Shown in pieces: positions 9,405 to 17,810 of a stretch of DNA of 64,000 nucleotides. The stretch is from a virus. The stretch spans positions 1 to 64,000 of IMG/VR virus record IMGVR_UViG_3300020183_000014. One strand, given 5' to 3'. A program made the translations under genes and the position numbers. How positions within the stretch are numbered: position 1 is the stretch's first letter; the number at the start of each line of letters is the position of its first letter. The notes under the pieces are model-generated. The model did no database searches and was not told the origin of the DNA. It saw only the letters and a list, made by a program, of their open reading frames with translations.

Positions 9405-11165
9405 TTAACATTTAAATTTATCTACATTCTTAACTTCATCCTGTTTATTCCTGTGAATATTTTCATTTCGCAAATAAAAATCAATGTCGCTTTTTACGTA
9501 ATGTAAATTATTAATAAAAGGAAAGTTGGTACCAAAACCATCTGGGTCAATAAATCCATGGTCATATAAATCTCTCCATTTCCATAAGGACTCATCTTCA
9601 AAATATTTTGAATTCTGTGGTAATCCATACACTTGATTTGTTTTTGAAGTCTCAATGTATGGGGACAATTGTCTCAGTTTTACTCTATGGTGTGGTTTAT
9701 AATAAAGACCATACATATTTGTTACTGAACCACCTGAAAAAGCCACAGTTGTACCCGTTTGTCCATAATCAAACACAAATAAAGGATTAGAAAATCTATG
9801 ATATGATTCACTTATAATTCTTTCATTTAATTCTGAATGATTGTATTCAACAAAGGCACCGTGTAAAACTGTACCAACAGGTAAATCTATACCTGTTGTA
9901 AAATTATAGGTTGTTGCACTAATCGTTCTTGAGAAACCACTTGTTAATATAGACGTTTCAGTAGTTCCTGTACCATTAAAATGCTCGTCAACCCACGTGT
10001 CATGAAAATTAAACTTCCACCCAACTTTAGGTGGATATTCAAAATAACCATTTCTATTGGCTAAAATGGTACTGACATAAACTTCAGTTGGTAAATAACC
10101 TAAGTTATTGGTTAATCCCGTGAGAACAAATGGTTCTTTAAAATCATAAATTAATGATTCCATCATATTTCTCTCAACTAAAACATCGGAAACACCAGCG
10201 CTATTTTCTAAAAGTAATTTTCTTTCGTTTTCCCAAATGGATGATTCAAATCCAATTTTGTCTAATATGTAATCTTCTCTCTCTGTTAATGTTTTGTGTT
10301 CGTGAACGTAATAAATTGAAGTGGAACCTGTAATATTATTTATATTAAGACATCTTTTACCAAAAACCACCGTGGATAGTGTTGAACCAGATGGTAATTC
10401 GGATTTAGATATTTCTAAAACATATTTTTCAGAATTATATATTGAATCACCGACACTTATAATTGTAAAAGTTTTACCTGTGACATTCACCGCACTGTTA
10501 AAACTTCCACCACTTAATATTATAAATTCACCTGATGACATTCCGTGTTCAACAGGGCTTGTTAACTTATATGTGTTACCAGTACTTTCAACTCGAAAAG
10601 GTATTCCATCACCTGATGTGAAACTAAAATAAGTTCCACCACTTAATGAATATTTCATTGGATAATCACTGTCTTGACCATATACATATGAAAGGTATAT
10701 GTTCCAATTATGATATGGCGCGTCAATACTTGAAATTGTGGTATGTTCGGACGCTCCTGAATAGGTAAAAACAGGAGTAATTGTTGTTAAAGATGAGATG
10801 GTTTGTATTGTATTTACTTGTCTTAAAACGTCTTTTCTTAAAAAAGCAAATTCTTGATAGGGTATAAATCCATCAAAATTATTATCACCACCGTCACCGA
10901 CTAAATACAATCTTTTTAATAATGGATTATATTCAGATGAACCACTATAAAGATTTCTAAAAACCATTTTAAGTTTACCATGAATTTTATAGCTATTACT
11001 TTCGTTCCTTTCTTTATTAAAGAGCTCCGCGTTACTTAGAATAATTGTTCTGTCACCTTCTCTTAAAAGATTCTCAGTTTCCTCTAACCCAACACGAATT
11101 GTTTGGTCTTCATTGATTGAACCAAAAAATTTTTTAGATGGTAATATAATTCTTTTTTTATCCAT
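9405..11165 (-). CDS. Baseplate structural protein, unknown family (possible gp8-position protein)
   Basis: 586 residues, starting MDKKRIILPSKKFFGSINED. It shows beta-rich segments with repeated SGGT/TGTT turns and an Asp/Asn-rich patch LVGDGGDNNFDGFIPYQEF near residue 90 that could be a cation-binding loop. It overlaps the upstream 1385-residue gene by 1 bp (ATG/TAA). In T4 the gene after gp7 is gp8; gene order suggests, but the sequence does not prove, a similar wedge role. No signal peptide or membrane segment is visible. Confidence 0.55.
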   Translation of the reverse strand: MDKKRIILPSKKFFGSINEDQTIRVGLEETENLLREGDRTIILSNAELFNKERNESNSYKIHGKLKMVFRNLYSGSSEYNPLLKRLYLVGDGGDNNFDGFIPYQEFAFLRKDVLRQVNTIQTISSLTTITPVFTYSGASEHTTISSIDAPYHNWNIYLSYVYGQDSDYPMKYSLSGGTYFSFTSGDGIPFRVESTGNTYKLTSPVEHGMSSGEFIILSGGSFNSAVNVTGKTFTIISVGDSIYNSEKYVLEISKSELPSGSTLSTVVFGKRCLNINNITGSTSIYYVHEHKTLTEREDYILDKIGFESSIWENERKLLLENSAGVSDVLVERNMMESLIYDFKEPFVLTGLTNNLGYLPTEVYVSTILANRNGYFEYPPKVGWKFNFHDTWVDEHFNGTGTTETSILTSGFSRTISATTYNFTTGIDLPVGTVLHGAFVEYNHSELNERIISESYHRFSNPLFVFDYGQTGTTVAFSGGSVTNMYGLYYKPHHRVKLRQLSPYIETSKTNQVYGLPQNSKYFEDESLWKWRDLYDHGFIDPDGFGTNFPFINNLHYVKSDIDFYLRNENIHRNKQDEVKNVDKFKC

Positions 11166-14100
11166 TATTCTTGAGATGGGAACGCACCTTTTGGTCCAAA
11201 TAATTTTATAAATTTATCAAGAGCGGTTGCCCCAGGTCTTAATCCAAAATAAAATAAGAATGGTGTTGATAATATTTGTTTATTACCGTTGTAATTGACT
11301 TGTGTTGGTTTTAATATAAAATCAACATCAAAATTCCAAGGTTTGGATGTCCATCCACCTACTTCACCGACTCTAATCCATAAAGTACCCGCGTATGCCG
11401 TTTCGGTATCTCCTGATGTAATATGTAAAAATGTAAACCCTTCTTCTTGATTATCAAAATTAAGATGATAGTCAGCCGTATCTTCTTCATCAAAATCAGC
11501 AAGTGCAACGTTCGCGCCGGAAATTGTAAACGTATCACCTGAATATGTTTTAGTCATTGGAAATAAAACATAATTATATGTCGAATCTCCCGTAAATGCG
11601 TAATTATGGGACATACCCTGAAGATTTTGAGCAACAACACTTGTATAATCCCACGACTGATTAATACCTTCACCAAATCCGGGACCTTTTTTATCCCAAT
11701 AAAAAAATGGTACCACCTGTGATGATTCTGTTAATCGTCCTGGCTCGTTCAAACAAACCCTAACTCTATAACCATCATCATCATCTAAAACAAAATTTAT
11801 AGGTAAAGGTCCGTTTGTAGTACCGCTTTGTGATTTGAAAATATTTGGATAATCTTCGGGGTCCAAAATTACTGGACTGTATTGACCATAATACCTATTT
11901 TGTAAATCGAACTCATCGATACCGACTTCGTTATTAATTGAAATTAATTGTAGAACATCACCATTCATTATTTGGTTGTTTGTAAAATAAGGATAAGTAG
12001 TAAAACCATTGTTTTGGAAAAAACTTTTATACGTGTAATTTGGGTTAGTATCCATTCGATAATTAATGTATAGACCTAACATTTCCTTAAAATTTTGAAA
12101 TGACGTTGAACCAATACTTCTAACCACGGAACAATTAGGGTCTAAAGATGGGTCTACACAAATTTCTTTTATAAATTCATCTCTTGGACCTAAGTCCATG
12201 ACCGTGGTTGGGTATCTTAGTGTTGTAAATTGAGTTCCAACATCTTTTGTTATTTGAAATTGTGATGTTGTATTATTCCATTTTGTTGACCTATAATAAA
12301 ACCTTTTTACAGCACTTTTTGATGATGCCTCATCAACTTTATAGTATACTAAGTCTTTACAATAATTTGTACCCCTAAAATTTAAATCTAAAATTTCCTC
12401 ATTATCCCATCTTACTTTAGCTTTGAATGGGAACATATATAAAGAACCTGCTAACCAATTTTCAAAAAAAGAATATTTAGCGAGTCCTTCACAAAATACT
12501 TTGTTAACCAATTTTCTTCTACAGTATTCATTAATTAATTTAAATTGTGTTTCCCTATTAAAATCGTTGGCTGCGGGAATTATTGTATATATACCAAATC
12601 TGAATTCAGAAAAACCTGTTCGAGTGTCACATCTACCACAAGGATTTAAACCACTTTGGTTTACGTAAGCAACCTGACCTACTATTATTTTATTTAAACT
12701 AATACAATTGGTACCTGGATTTAAAATAACTTGAGAGGGGTCACTATAATTGTCTGCAACATCTGTTGCACAATAAGTTGCCGGTACAGAAACCGTATTG
12801 TCGTAAATAGTATTATTAGATAAACAACCTTCGGGTAAAGACGTTGTATCCATCGCGGTTGCTGCTGTAACTCCTACTGGATGTCCACTATCATAAATTT
12901 CGTAAGTAAATCCCGACCAAACAAAATCCTCAATAACCCCACTTGAATTATAACGATATGGTATATTAGTACTTTCTATTCCTTTATATCCTGTTGTTGC
13001 CCCCACAGAATATGTACCTAATGTGAATGAAGTTGTTATGCCTGTGGTGATATTGGCATTTAGATAATTAATATCGGATGTTTGAGCATTTCCATGCGGA
13101 CTATATGAAATTATTTTAATGAAATAAGTTCTACCCGTGGCCAAACCATTTAAATAATTTATATATAATTGGGTTGGGGATTGTCCATAGGTATATCCGG
13201 TGTAATTATATATCGTTAGACCTGAGGAAGGTGTTTCCGTTAAAATAAATTCATTTGTTCCATTTATTGGGTCGGCAATAAAAATATCTGTAACAGTTTG
13301 GTCACACGTACCCGTTACTACCGGTACACCGTCTCCGCCAGCATATGACATTGACCCGTCTCTTGCACAAATTCCTGTTACCGATGACCCACCGGAGGGT
13401 ATCGATTGAGATTGAATTGAGTTGTTAGTACAATCTCTCCAAGTGTAAGTGGTTGTACCAACACTTGGTGGCGGTAAATTGTATGTTGTACAGTTAACTA
13501 AAAATGTCAACTCATCCCTAACCGCGTAACCATCGACAACTTTTTCATAAAGAACGGAGGGGTCACTAGTGGTATCAACAGATTGATTAAAAACTTCAAT
13601 TTCATCGCACGACTGACATTCTGGATAAATCACTAAACTAAGGTGAACGGTGCCCAATTGTTGTAAAAATTCAATAATATCATCGAGGAATTGAAATCTA
13701 CCGAAGCCAAATACTGTACTACCAAACACCCTTATCCTAAAATACAATATATCATATAACCATTGAAAAGGTCTAATCAATATTTGCATTGCCCCAATAA
13801 ACGCGGTGTATATTACTTTTTCAAAAGCATTTATAATAATTGCTAAAAGAATTGAAAAATTAAATTGTTTATATGCGTAATTTGTGGGTGGGGTAAGAAC
13901 ACTTGATTCACAATCATCTTCTTCTTTAGGTGCAATATCCTTTATTCCAAGAAACGAAGACGGTGAAATAGTCCCTAATGGACCTTCAATATGTGAACTT
14001 ATATACGATGTTACCGCGTAAACTTTATTATATGTGAATCTATAAAAATAATCTTGGGGGTAATAACTACCATACGTTTGATTGAATATTATCGATGTGT

Positions 14101-15322
14101 TTTTTGCACTAGTTGGATAATCGTTCCAATCAAGTGAAAACGCATAAGATTTATCCACATCATTTTGATATTCACGTATGTTTGGTACTAAGAAACTACC
14201 TACGGAGCGAACCCTACCTAATGTTTGATTTTTACCCGATATTCTAAATCTATAACAAGCTGATGTTGGAATACCTTTGTTTGGGTCGTTTGTTATTTCG
14301 TTTTCACCAAATTCATTTGTGAATATAAAATCCATATTCATTGGTAATGGGACAACGAAAGAACCATCTTCTTCAATATCTTCTTGTATTTCATATCTTT
14401 CGAGTATAGGGAAACCATTACCGTCTTTATTTGGTGTAAACCTTATCATTTCAATAACCGCGTCAAATGTGGTTAAATCACACTTTCTACCCATAGCGTT
14501 TTTAGGGGTGCAAGTTTTATTTAATGTGTTTTTACCTTTATCTGAGTAAATTGAACCTAAGAAATATGCCTTTGGTTCCACTTTTACACCCTGACTAGAT
14601 AAATCAAAATCAGTTCTGGTTAATCCAATTTCACATAAATCTTCATTACCCCAAAAAGGATAAACCTCCACGGTTTGATTAAATGAAACTATTTGTGGTA
14701 AAGAATCAATATCGTTTGATGCTTTGTATGTATAAGTGTTTTTAAACTTATCTACACCCGTACCTTGTCTGATAAAGTCATCTGGTCTAAGTGAAAAACA
14801 ACCAATATCAGATAAGTCGACATCTACGTGAATTGTTTGTGTACCAACAGGTACACCCCAAATCATAAAGTCACCAGCATCATTTGTTTTTACTGTGTAT
14901 TTGTAATATTTTTCATAAACCTCAAGGACCTCTTCCCTTGTTAGAATGTCTTTTTGGTCAGGGAATGTTCCGGTTGGTTCATGTCCACCATGTTGTTTTC
15001 GACTTGGTAAAAGATTATATTTATAACCATCTTGATTTTTATCATCCACAGTTGTATATGGATATAAAACAGATATCACAGGGTCGTTTGTGTCTTCTTC
15101 TGATATTGGTATAAAAATTGAAACTCTAGCATTTGGAACACCAAAACCATTGTTTACAAATATTCTACCACAAACCACACCGTAGTCTGAACACATTGAC
15201 GAGTAAACTTCGGTCTGTGTAAATTTTAGAGATAATATCTCCAATAAGTCAAAATCGTTTTTTAATTCGACAACGACTTTTTGGTCTTTACCTATATTTG
15301 TGGAAATTCTGTGTTTCTGCAT
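11165..15322 (-). CDS. Large baseplate protein with carboxypeptidase-regulatory-like domain and hydrophobic segment
   Basis: 1385 residues, directly after gp6. Residues about 48-180 look like a carboxypeptidase-regulatory-type beta sandwich: VCGRIFVNNGFGVPNARVSI, then TNDAGDFMIWGVPVGTQTIHV. Around residues 486-545 there is an unusual hydrophobic run (SILLAIIINAFEKVIYTAF and following, then WLYDILYFRIRVFGSTVFGF) that could form one or two membrane helices. The central part is Cys-rich and Thr/Gly-rich (several CxxC, for example CQSC and CGRC), suggesting disulphides or metal sites. By position it replaces T4 gp7/gp10, but the family is not certain. A late-promoter-type element precedes it. Confidence 0.6.
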   Translation of the reverse strand: MQKHRISTNIGKDQKVVVELKNDFDLLEILSLKFTQTEVYSSMCSDYGVVCGRIFVNNGFGVPNARVSIFIPISEEDTNDPVISVLYPYTTVDDKNQDGYKYNLLPSRKQHGGHEPTGTFPDQKDILTREEVLEVYEKYYKYTVKTNDAGDFMIWGVPVGTQTIHVDVDLSDIGCFSLRPDDFIRQGTGVDKFKNTYTYKASNDIDSLPQIVSFNQTVEVYPFWGNEDLCEIGLTRTDFDLSSQGVKVEPKAYFLGSIYSDKGKNTLNKTCTPKNAMGRKCDLTTFDAVIEMIRFTPNKDGNGFPILERYEIQEDIEEDGSFVVPLPMNMDFIFTNEFGENEITNDPNKGIPTSACYRFRISGKNQTLGRVRSVGSFLVPNIREYQNDVDKSYAFSLDWNDYPTSAKNTSIIFNQTYGSYYPQDYFYRFTYNKVYAVTSYISSHIEGPLGTISPSSFLGIKDIAPKEEDDCESSVLTPPTNYAYKQFNFSILLAIIINAFEKVIYTAFIGAMQILIRPFQWLYDILYFRIRVFGSTVFGFGRFQFLDDIIEFLQQLGTVHLSLVIYPECQSCDEIEVFNQSVDTTSDPSVLYEKVVDGYAVRDELTFLVNCTTYNLPPPSVGTTTYTWRDCTNNSIQSQSIPSGGSSVTGICARDGSMSYAGGDGVPVVTGTCDQTVTDIFIADPINGTNEFILTETPSSGLTIYNYTGYTYGQSPTQLYINYLNGLATGRTYFIKIISYSPHGNAQTSDINYLNANITTGITTSFTLGTYSVGATTGYKGIESTNIPYRYNSSGVIEDFVWSGFTYEIYDSGHPVGVTAATAMDTTSLPEGCLSNNTIYDNTVSVPATYCATDVADNYSDPSQVILNPGTNCISLNKIIVGQVAYVNQSGLNPCGRCDTRTGFSEFRFGIYTIIPAANDFNRETQFKLINEYCRRKLVNKVFCEGLAKYSFFENWLAGSLYMFPFKAKVRWDNEEILDLNFRGTNYCKDLVYYKVDEASSKSAVKRFYYRSTKWNNTTSQFQITKDVGTQFTTLRYPTTVMDLGPRDEFIKEICVDPSLDPNCSVVRSIGSTSFQNFKEMLGLYINYRMDTNPNYTYKSFFQNNGFTTYPYFTNNQIMNGDVLQLISINNEVGIDEFDLQNRYYGQYSPVILDPEDYPNIFKSQSGTTNGPLPINFVLDDDDGYRVRVCLNEPGRLTESSQVVPFFYWDKKGPGFGEGINQSWDYTSVVAQNLQGMSHNYAFTGDSTYNYVLFPMTKTYSGDTFTISGANVALADFDEEDTADYHLNFDNQEEGFTFLHITSGDTETAYAGTLWIRVGEVGGWTSKPWNFDVDFILKPTQVNYNGNKQILSTPFLFYFGLRPGATALDKFIKLFGPKGAFPSQE

Positions 15323-15328
15323 TATTCT

Positions 15329-15335
15329 ATAAATA
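15329..15335 (-). promoter_or_regulatory. Candidate late promoter/leader motif TATTTAT
   Basis: Sense-strand CTATTTATAGAATAATG: the element ends 6 bp before the ATG of the 1385-residue baseplate gene. Confidence 0.4.
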
Positions 15336-15374
15336 GAAAATTATGGATTTCCAGAAAAATAAATAAAAATTAAA

Positions 15375-17207
15375 TTAGAATGTAGTCGTTCCTAATGTTT
15401 TTACTCTGACTTTTATGTCTTTCTGAGGAAATCTTATTTGATATATTTGGTTAGATTTCATATAGATAGTCATATCAGATTGAGCGATTTCTTTTGTGTT
15501 AGGGTCAATATATGACTGTAACACCTCAGAAGATGAATATACCCCACCTACGTTATTAAAAACTCTTATATCAACAGCGTTTACCACACCGTTTACTTCA
15601 CCTATTGTTTTATATAAATCACCAACAAATAATGGGTCACCCATTTTTCTTTTTTCAATTGAAAAGTAACTAACAATATCCTCGATAATGGTTTTAACAA
15701 TTTCTGTCTGATTACCATTTTTATCAATGACAACATCAATTTCCAATGTAAAATCAACCACTTCACCGCTCTGAACCTCTAAGAAATCATTTACCATCCT
15801 ATATTCAGCTAAGTAAGATAAAATATTATTTTTTAATGTATTTGAAACTGTATCAATAAGATTACCATTTTCATCATACGATAATAATTTAATTTTTATT
15901 TTATTGTCCTCTTCCATCACATTTACCTTAGCTGGTGCTCCATAGGTTGATGGCATTGTCTCAATTAAAGATTTGTAATCATTAAGAGTTACCGCCCTAT
16001 TTTGTGCCGAGAAGTTATATGCAATCATATTTCTAACTTCTTCAATTGTAGGTTGGTCCGCACCACCAACAGCTGGTGTTACGTTTGTTACAATTAATGA
16101 ATTCTGTACTTGAGTATTCGTTGATGAATTGGGTCCATTGATTGAAAATTCAACGTTATCCACACTTGTAATAATATCAATACCAAGATTACTGTCTTTA
16201 CCACCACCAATTCTGTATTTTATGAATAATGTTGTATTTGATTTTGGTAAAGCACCTAATGATAAGTTATTTAAATAAGTTCCAAGACTTACTTTTAAAT
16301 TGCCTTGATTATAGTTATCTAAATTATCTAATGGATTAACATTACCAGAGCCAAATGTTACCGAAAAATAATTTTCGGGAGTATATTCTGTAATAAATTT
16401 ATTTGTAACTGGAACGTATGTTCCCGATATGAAATTATCACTATCAGATGCTGATGTTGGGTCGGGTACGAATACTTTATCTTGTATTAATGATTTTACT
16501 TCGTACCATTTATTTTCAGAACTTAAAAATTCAGAGTTAGTTGGATTATTTACAAAGTTTGTTCCCTCTTTGTGAATTACTCCACTCACCCCTAATATGT
16601 TTTGTTCAGGTAAGAATATTTTTAAGAAAGGTTTTTGGTCAACTTCTGTTATAACTTTTCTATATATTCTTGTTACACCATTTACAACCGCTTCTCTTTT
16701 TACAATTGAGTATGATATGAGTCTATTATTACCATCGAAATTTGGAATTTTTAATCTGTTTGGTTCTCCCCTTTTATTAAAAGGATTTGAGAAATCAATA
16801 TCTTCAATTGTTTCAAAAACTTGCCCCCCACCAGATACCTGAGCCCCTGATTTAATGTTTCCCAAATAACGTTCATCTTCCTTATCCCCCCTTACGGGTA
16901 CTTGTATAGTAAAATCACACAAAGAAACAGATGGTCTATTTCCTGGTATTCTCATACCATATGTTTTAGCAATATGATACAATGATTTCCTTTGTGTTGC
17001 GAAATCCAACATTGTTTCTTGCCAAACCCTATCAATATGAAAATGTAAATTATCTGTCACAGCGGCATTTAAATCTAATAAAACAGAATAAATTGACGCG
17101 TCATTTGTATTCTTAATTAAATCGGGATAATATTCCCTTGTAAGATTAACTAATTCCTGTCTTAAACCAGCAAAGTCTCTGACGGCGTATGATATTTTTT
17201 TACTCAT
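15375..17207 (-). CDS. 6: Baseplate wedge protein gp6-like (baseplate J family)
   Basis: 610 residues (T4 gp6 is 660). The N-terminus, YAVRDFAGLRQELVNLTREY then PDLIKNTNDASIYSVLLDLN and an early conserved helix pair, is typical of gp6/P2 gpJ wedge proteins. The region QNRAVTLNDYKSLIETMPS near residue 400 and the C-terminal EVNGVVNAVDIRVFNN region match the baseplate J core and C-terminal alpha/beta domain. It forms the inner wedge ring with the gp25 and gp7/gpI equivalents. It starts 1 bp after the gp25 stop, as in T4-type wedge clusters, and is followed by the 1385-residue baseplate gene. Confidence 0.85.
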   Translation of the reverse strand: MSKKISYAVRDFAGLRQELVNLTREYYPDLIKNTNDASIYSVLLDLNAAVTDNLHFHIDRVWQETMLDFATQRKSLYHIAKTYGMRIPGNRPSVSLCDFTIQVPVRGDKEDERYLGNIKSGAQVSGGGQVFETIEDIDFSNPFNKRGEPNRLKIPNFDGNNRLISYSIVKREAVVNGVTRIYRKVITEVDQKPFLKIFLPEQNILGVSGVIHKEGTNFVNNPTNSEFLSSENKWYEVKSLIQDKVFVPDPTSASDSDNFISGTYVPVTNKFITEYTPENYFSVTFGSGNVNPLDNLDNYNQGNLKVSLGTYLNNLSLGALPKSNTTLFIKYRIGGGKDSNLGIDIITSVDNVEFSINGPNSSTNTQVQNSLIVTNVTPAVGGADQPTIEEVRNMIAYNFSAQNRAVTLNDYKSLIETMPSTYGAPAKVNVMEEDNKIKIKLLSYDENGNLIDTVSNTLKNNILSYLAEYRMVNDFLEVQSGEVVDFTLEIDVVIDKNGNQTEIVKTIIEDIVSYFSIEKRKMGDPLFVGDLYKTIGEVNGVVNAVDIRVFNNVGGVYSSSEVLQSYIDPNTKEIAQSDMTIYMKSNQIYQIRFPQKDIKVRVKTLGTTTF

Positions 17208-17208
17208 A

Positions 17209-17661
17209 TTATATATTAATAATTACAAAATCGGACGAAACAAAAGGTTCATTATTTATGTCATAGTCAATTCGAACTTTTGCAGTATAGGGTTTTGTTG
17301 AAAAATCAGAGACTCTAAACAATCTTGAATCCTCATCTTCTTGTGGACTAATAGGTTCTTCAGGTTCTTGGTCAGCCGGGGTTACTCTGATAGATTTTAT
17401 TTCTAAATTTGGGATATATTTTTTTACTGATGTTCTAATTTCATCCTCTATTTGTCCCCACGTAACAGCGTCGTTTGGTTCAAAAATAAATTCAATTAAT
17501 TTAGTTCCAAAATCGGGTAAATAATATCTCGTACCCTTTCTTGTTAATAATAAGTGAATTAAGTTTGCACGAATCTCCCTTTCAGGGGTTTCGGTCATAA
17601 CCAAAAAATCACCCTTAGGACTAATTCTGAATGGAAAATCTATACCATATGTAATCGCCAT
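17209..17661 (-). CDS. 25: Baseplate wedge protein gp25-like
   Basis: 150 residues from MAITYGIDFPFRISPKGDFL; T4 gp25 is 132. The segments LLTRKGTRYYLPDFGTKL and EDEIRTSVKKYIPNLEIKSI are hallmarks of the gp25/GPW family that closes the wedge around the hub. The same frame is open upstream to 17760, but that stretch runs through the nrdA terminator hairpin, and a late-promoter-type element sits 4 bp before the ATG at 17659-17661, so this start is preferred. The C-terminus has an acidic insert (PEEPISPQEDED). First gene of the wedge late unit. Confidence 0.88.
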   Translation of the reverse strand: MAITYGIDFPFRISPKGDFLVMTETPEREIRANLIHLLLTRKGTRYYLPDFGTKLIEFIFEPNDAVTWGQIEDEIRTSVKKYIPNLEIKSIRVTPADQEPEEPISPQEDEDSRLFRVSDFSTKPYTAKVRIDYDINNEPFVSSDFVIINI

Positions 17662-17665
17662 ACTA

Positions 17666-17672
17666 ATAAATA
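17666..17672 (-). promoter_or_regulatory. Candidate late promoter/leader motif TATTTAT
   Basis: Sense-strand ATATTTATTAGTATG: 4 bp before the gp25 ATG and immediately after the nrdA terminator, so it would restart transcription for the wedge genes. Confidence 0.45.
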
Positions 17673-17690
17673 TAACTAAACAACAAATAC

Positions 17691-17724
17691 TAATAAATAA
17701 AAAATCCCAACCTAAGTTGGGATT
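17691..17724 (-). terminator. Rho-independent terminator after nrdA
   Basis: A 9-bp perfect stem (AATCCCAAC / GTTGGGATT, 17716-17724 and 17703-17711) with a 4-nt loop, followed on the minus strand by TTTTATTTATT. It lies about 90 bp past the nrdA stop and before gp25, separating the replication operon from the baseplate genes. Confidence 0.85.
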
Positions 17725-17810
17725 ATATATTGTTTGATTTTTTTGCTCTTGTATAATCAAACAAAGTAGATGTATTGTTAATTATAAAATGTCAATGGAG
17801 CCACCTACAG

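Noticed and set aside
15329-15336. TATAAATA on the plus strand, identical to the T4 late promoter
   Set aside because: It and similar copies point away from the adjacent minus-strand genes; only the reversed sense-strand reading is consistent with gene orientation across all sites.
17662-17760. N-terminal extension of gp25 (about 33 extra residues)
   Set aside because: It would be translated through the nrdA terminator hairpin and has no match to gp25 proteins.
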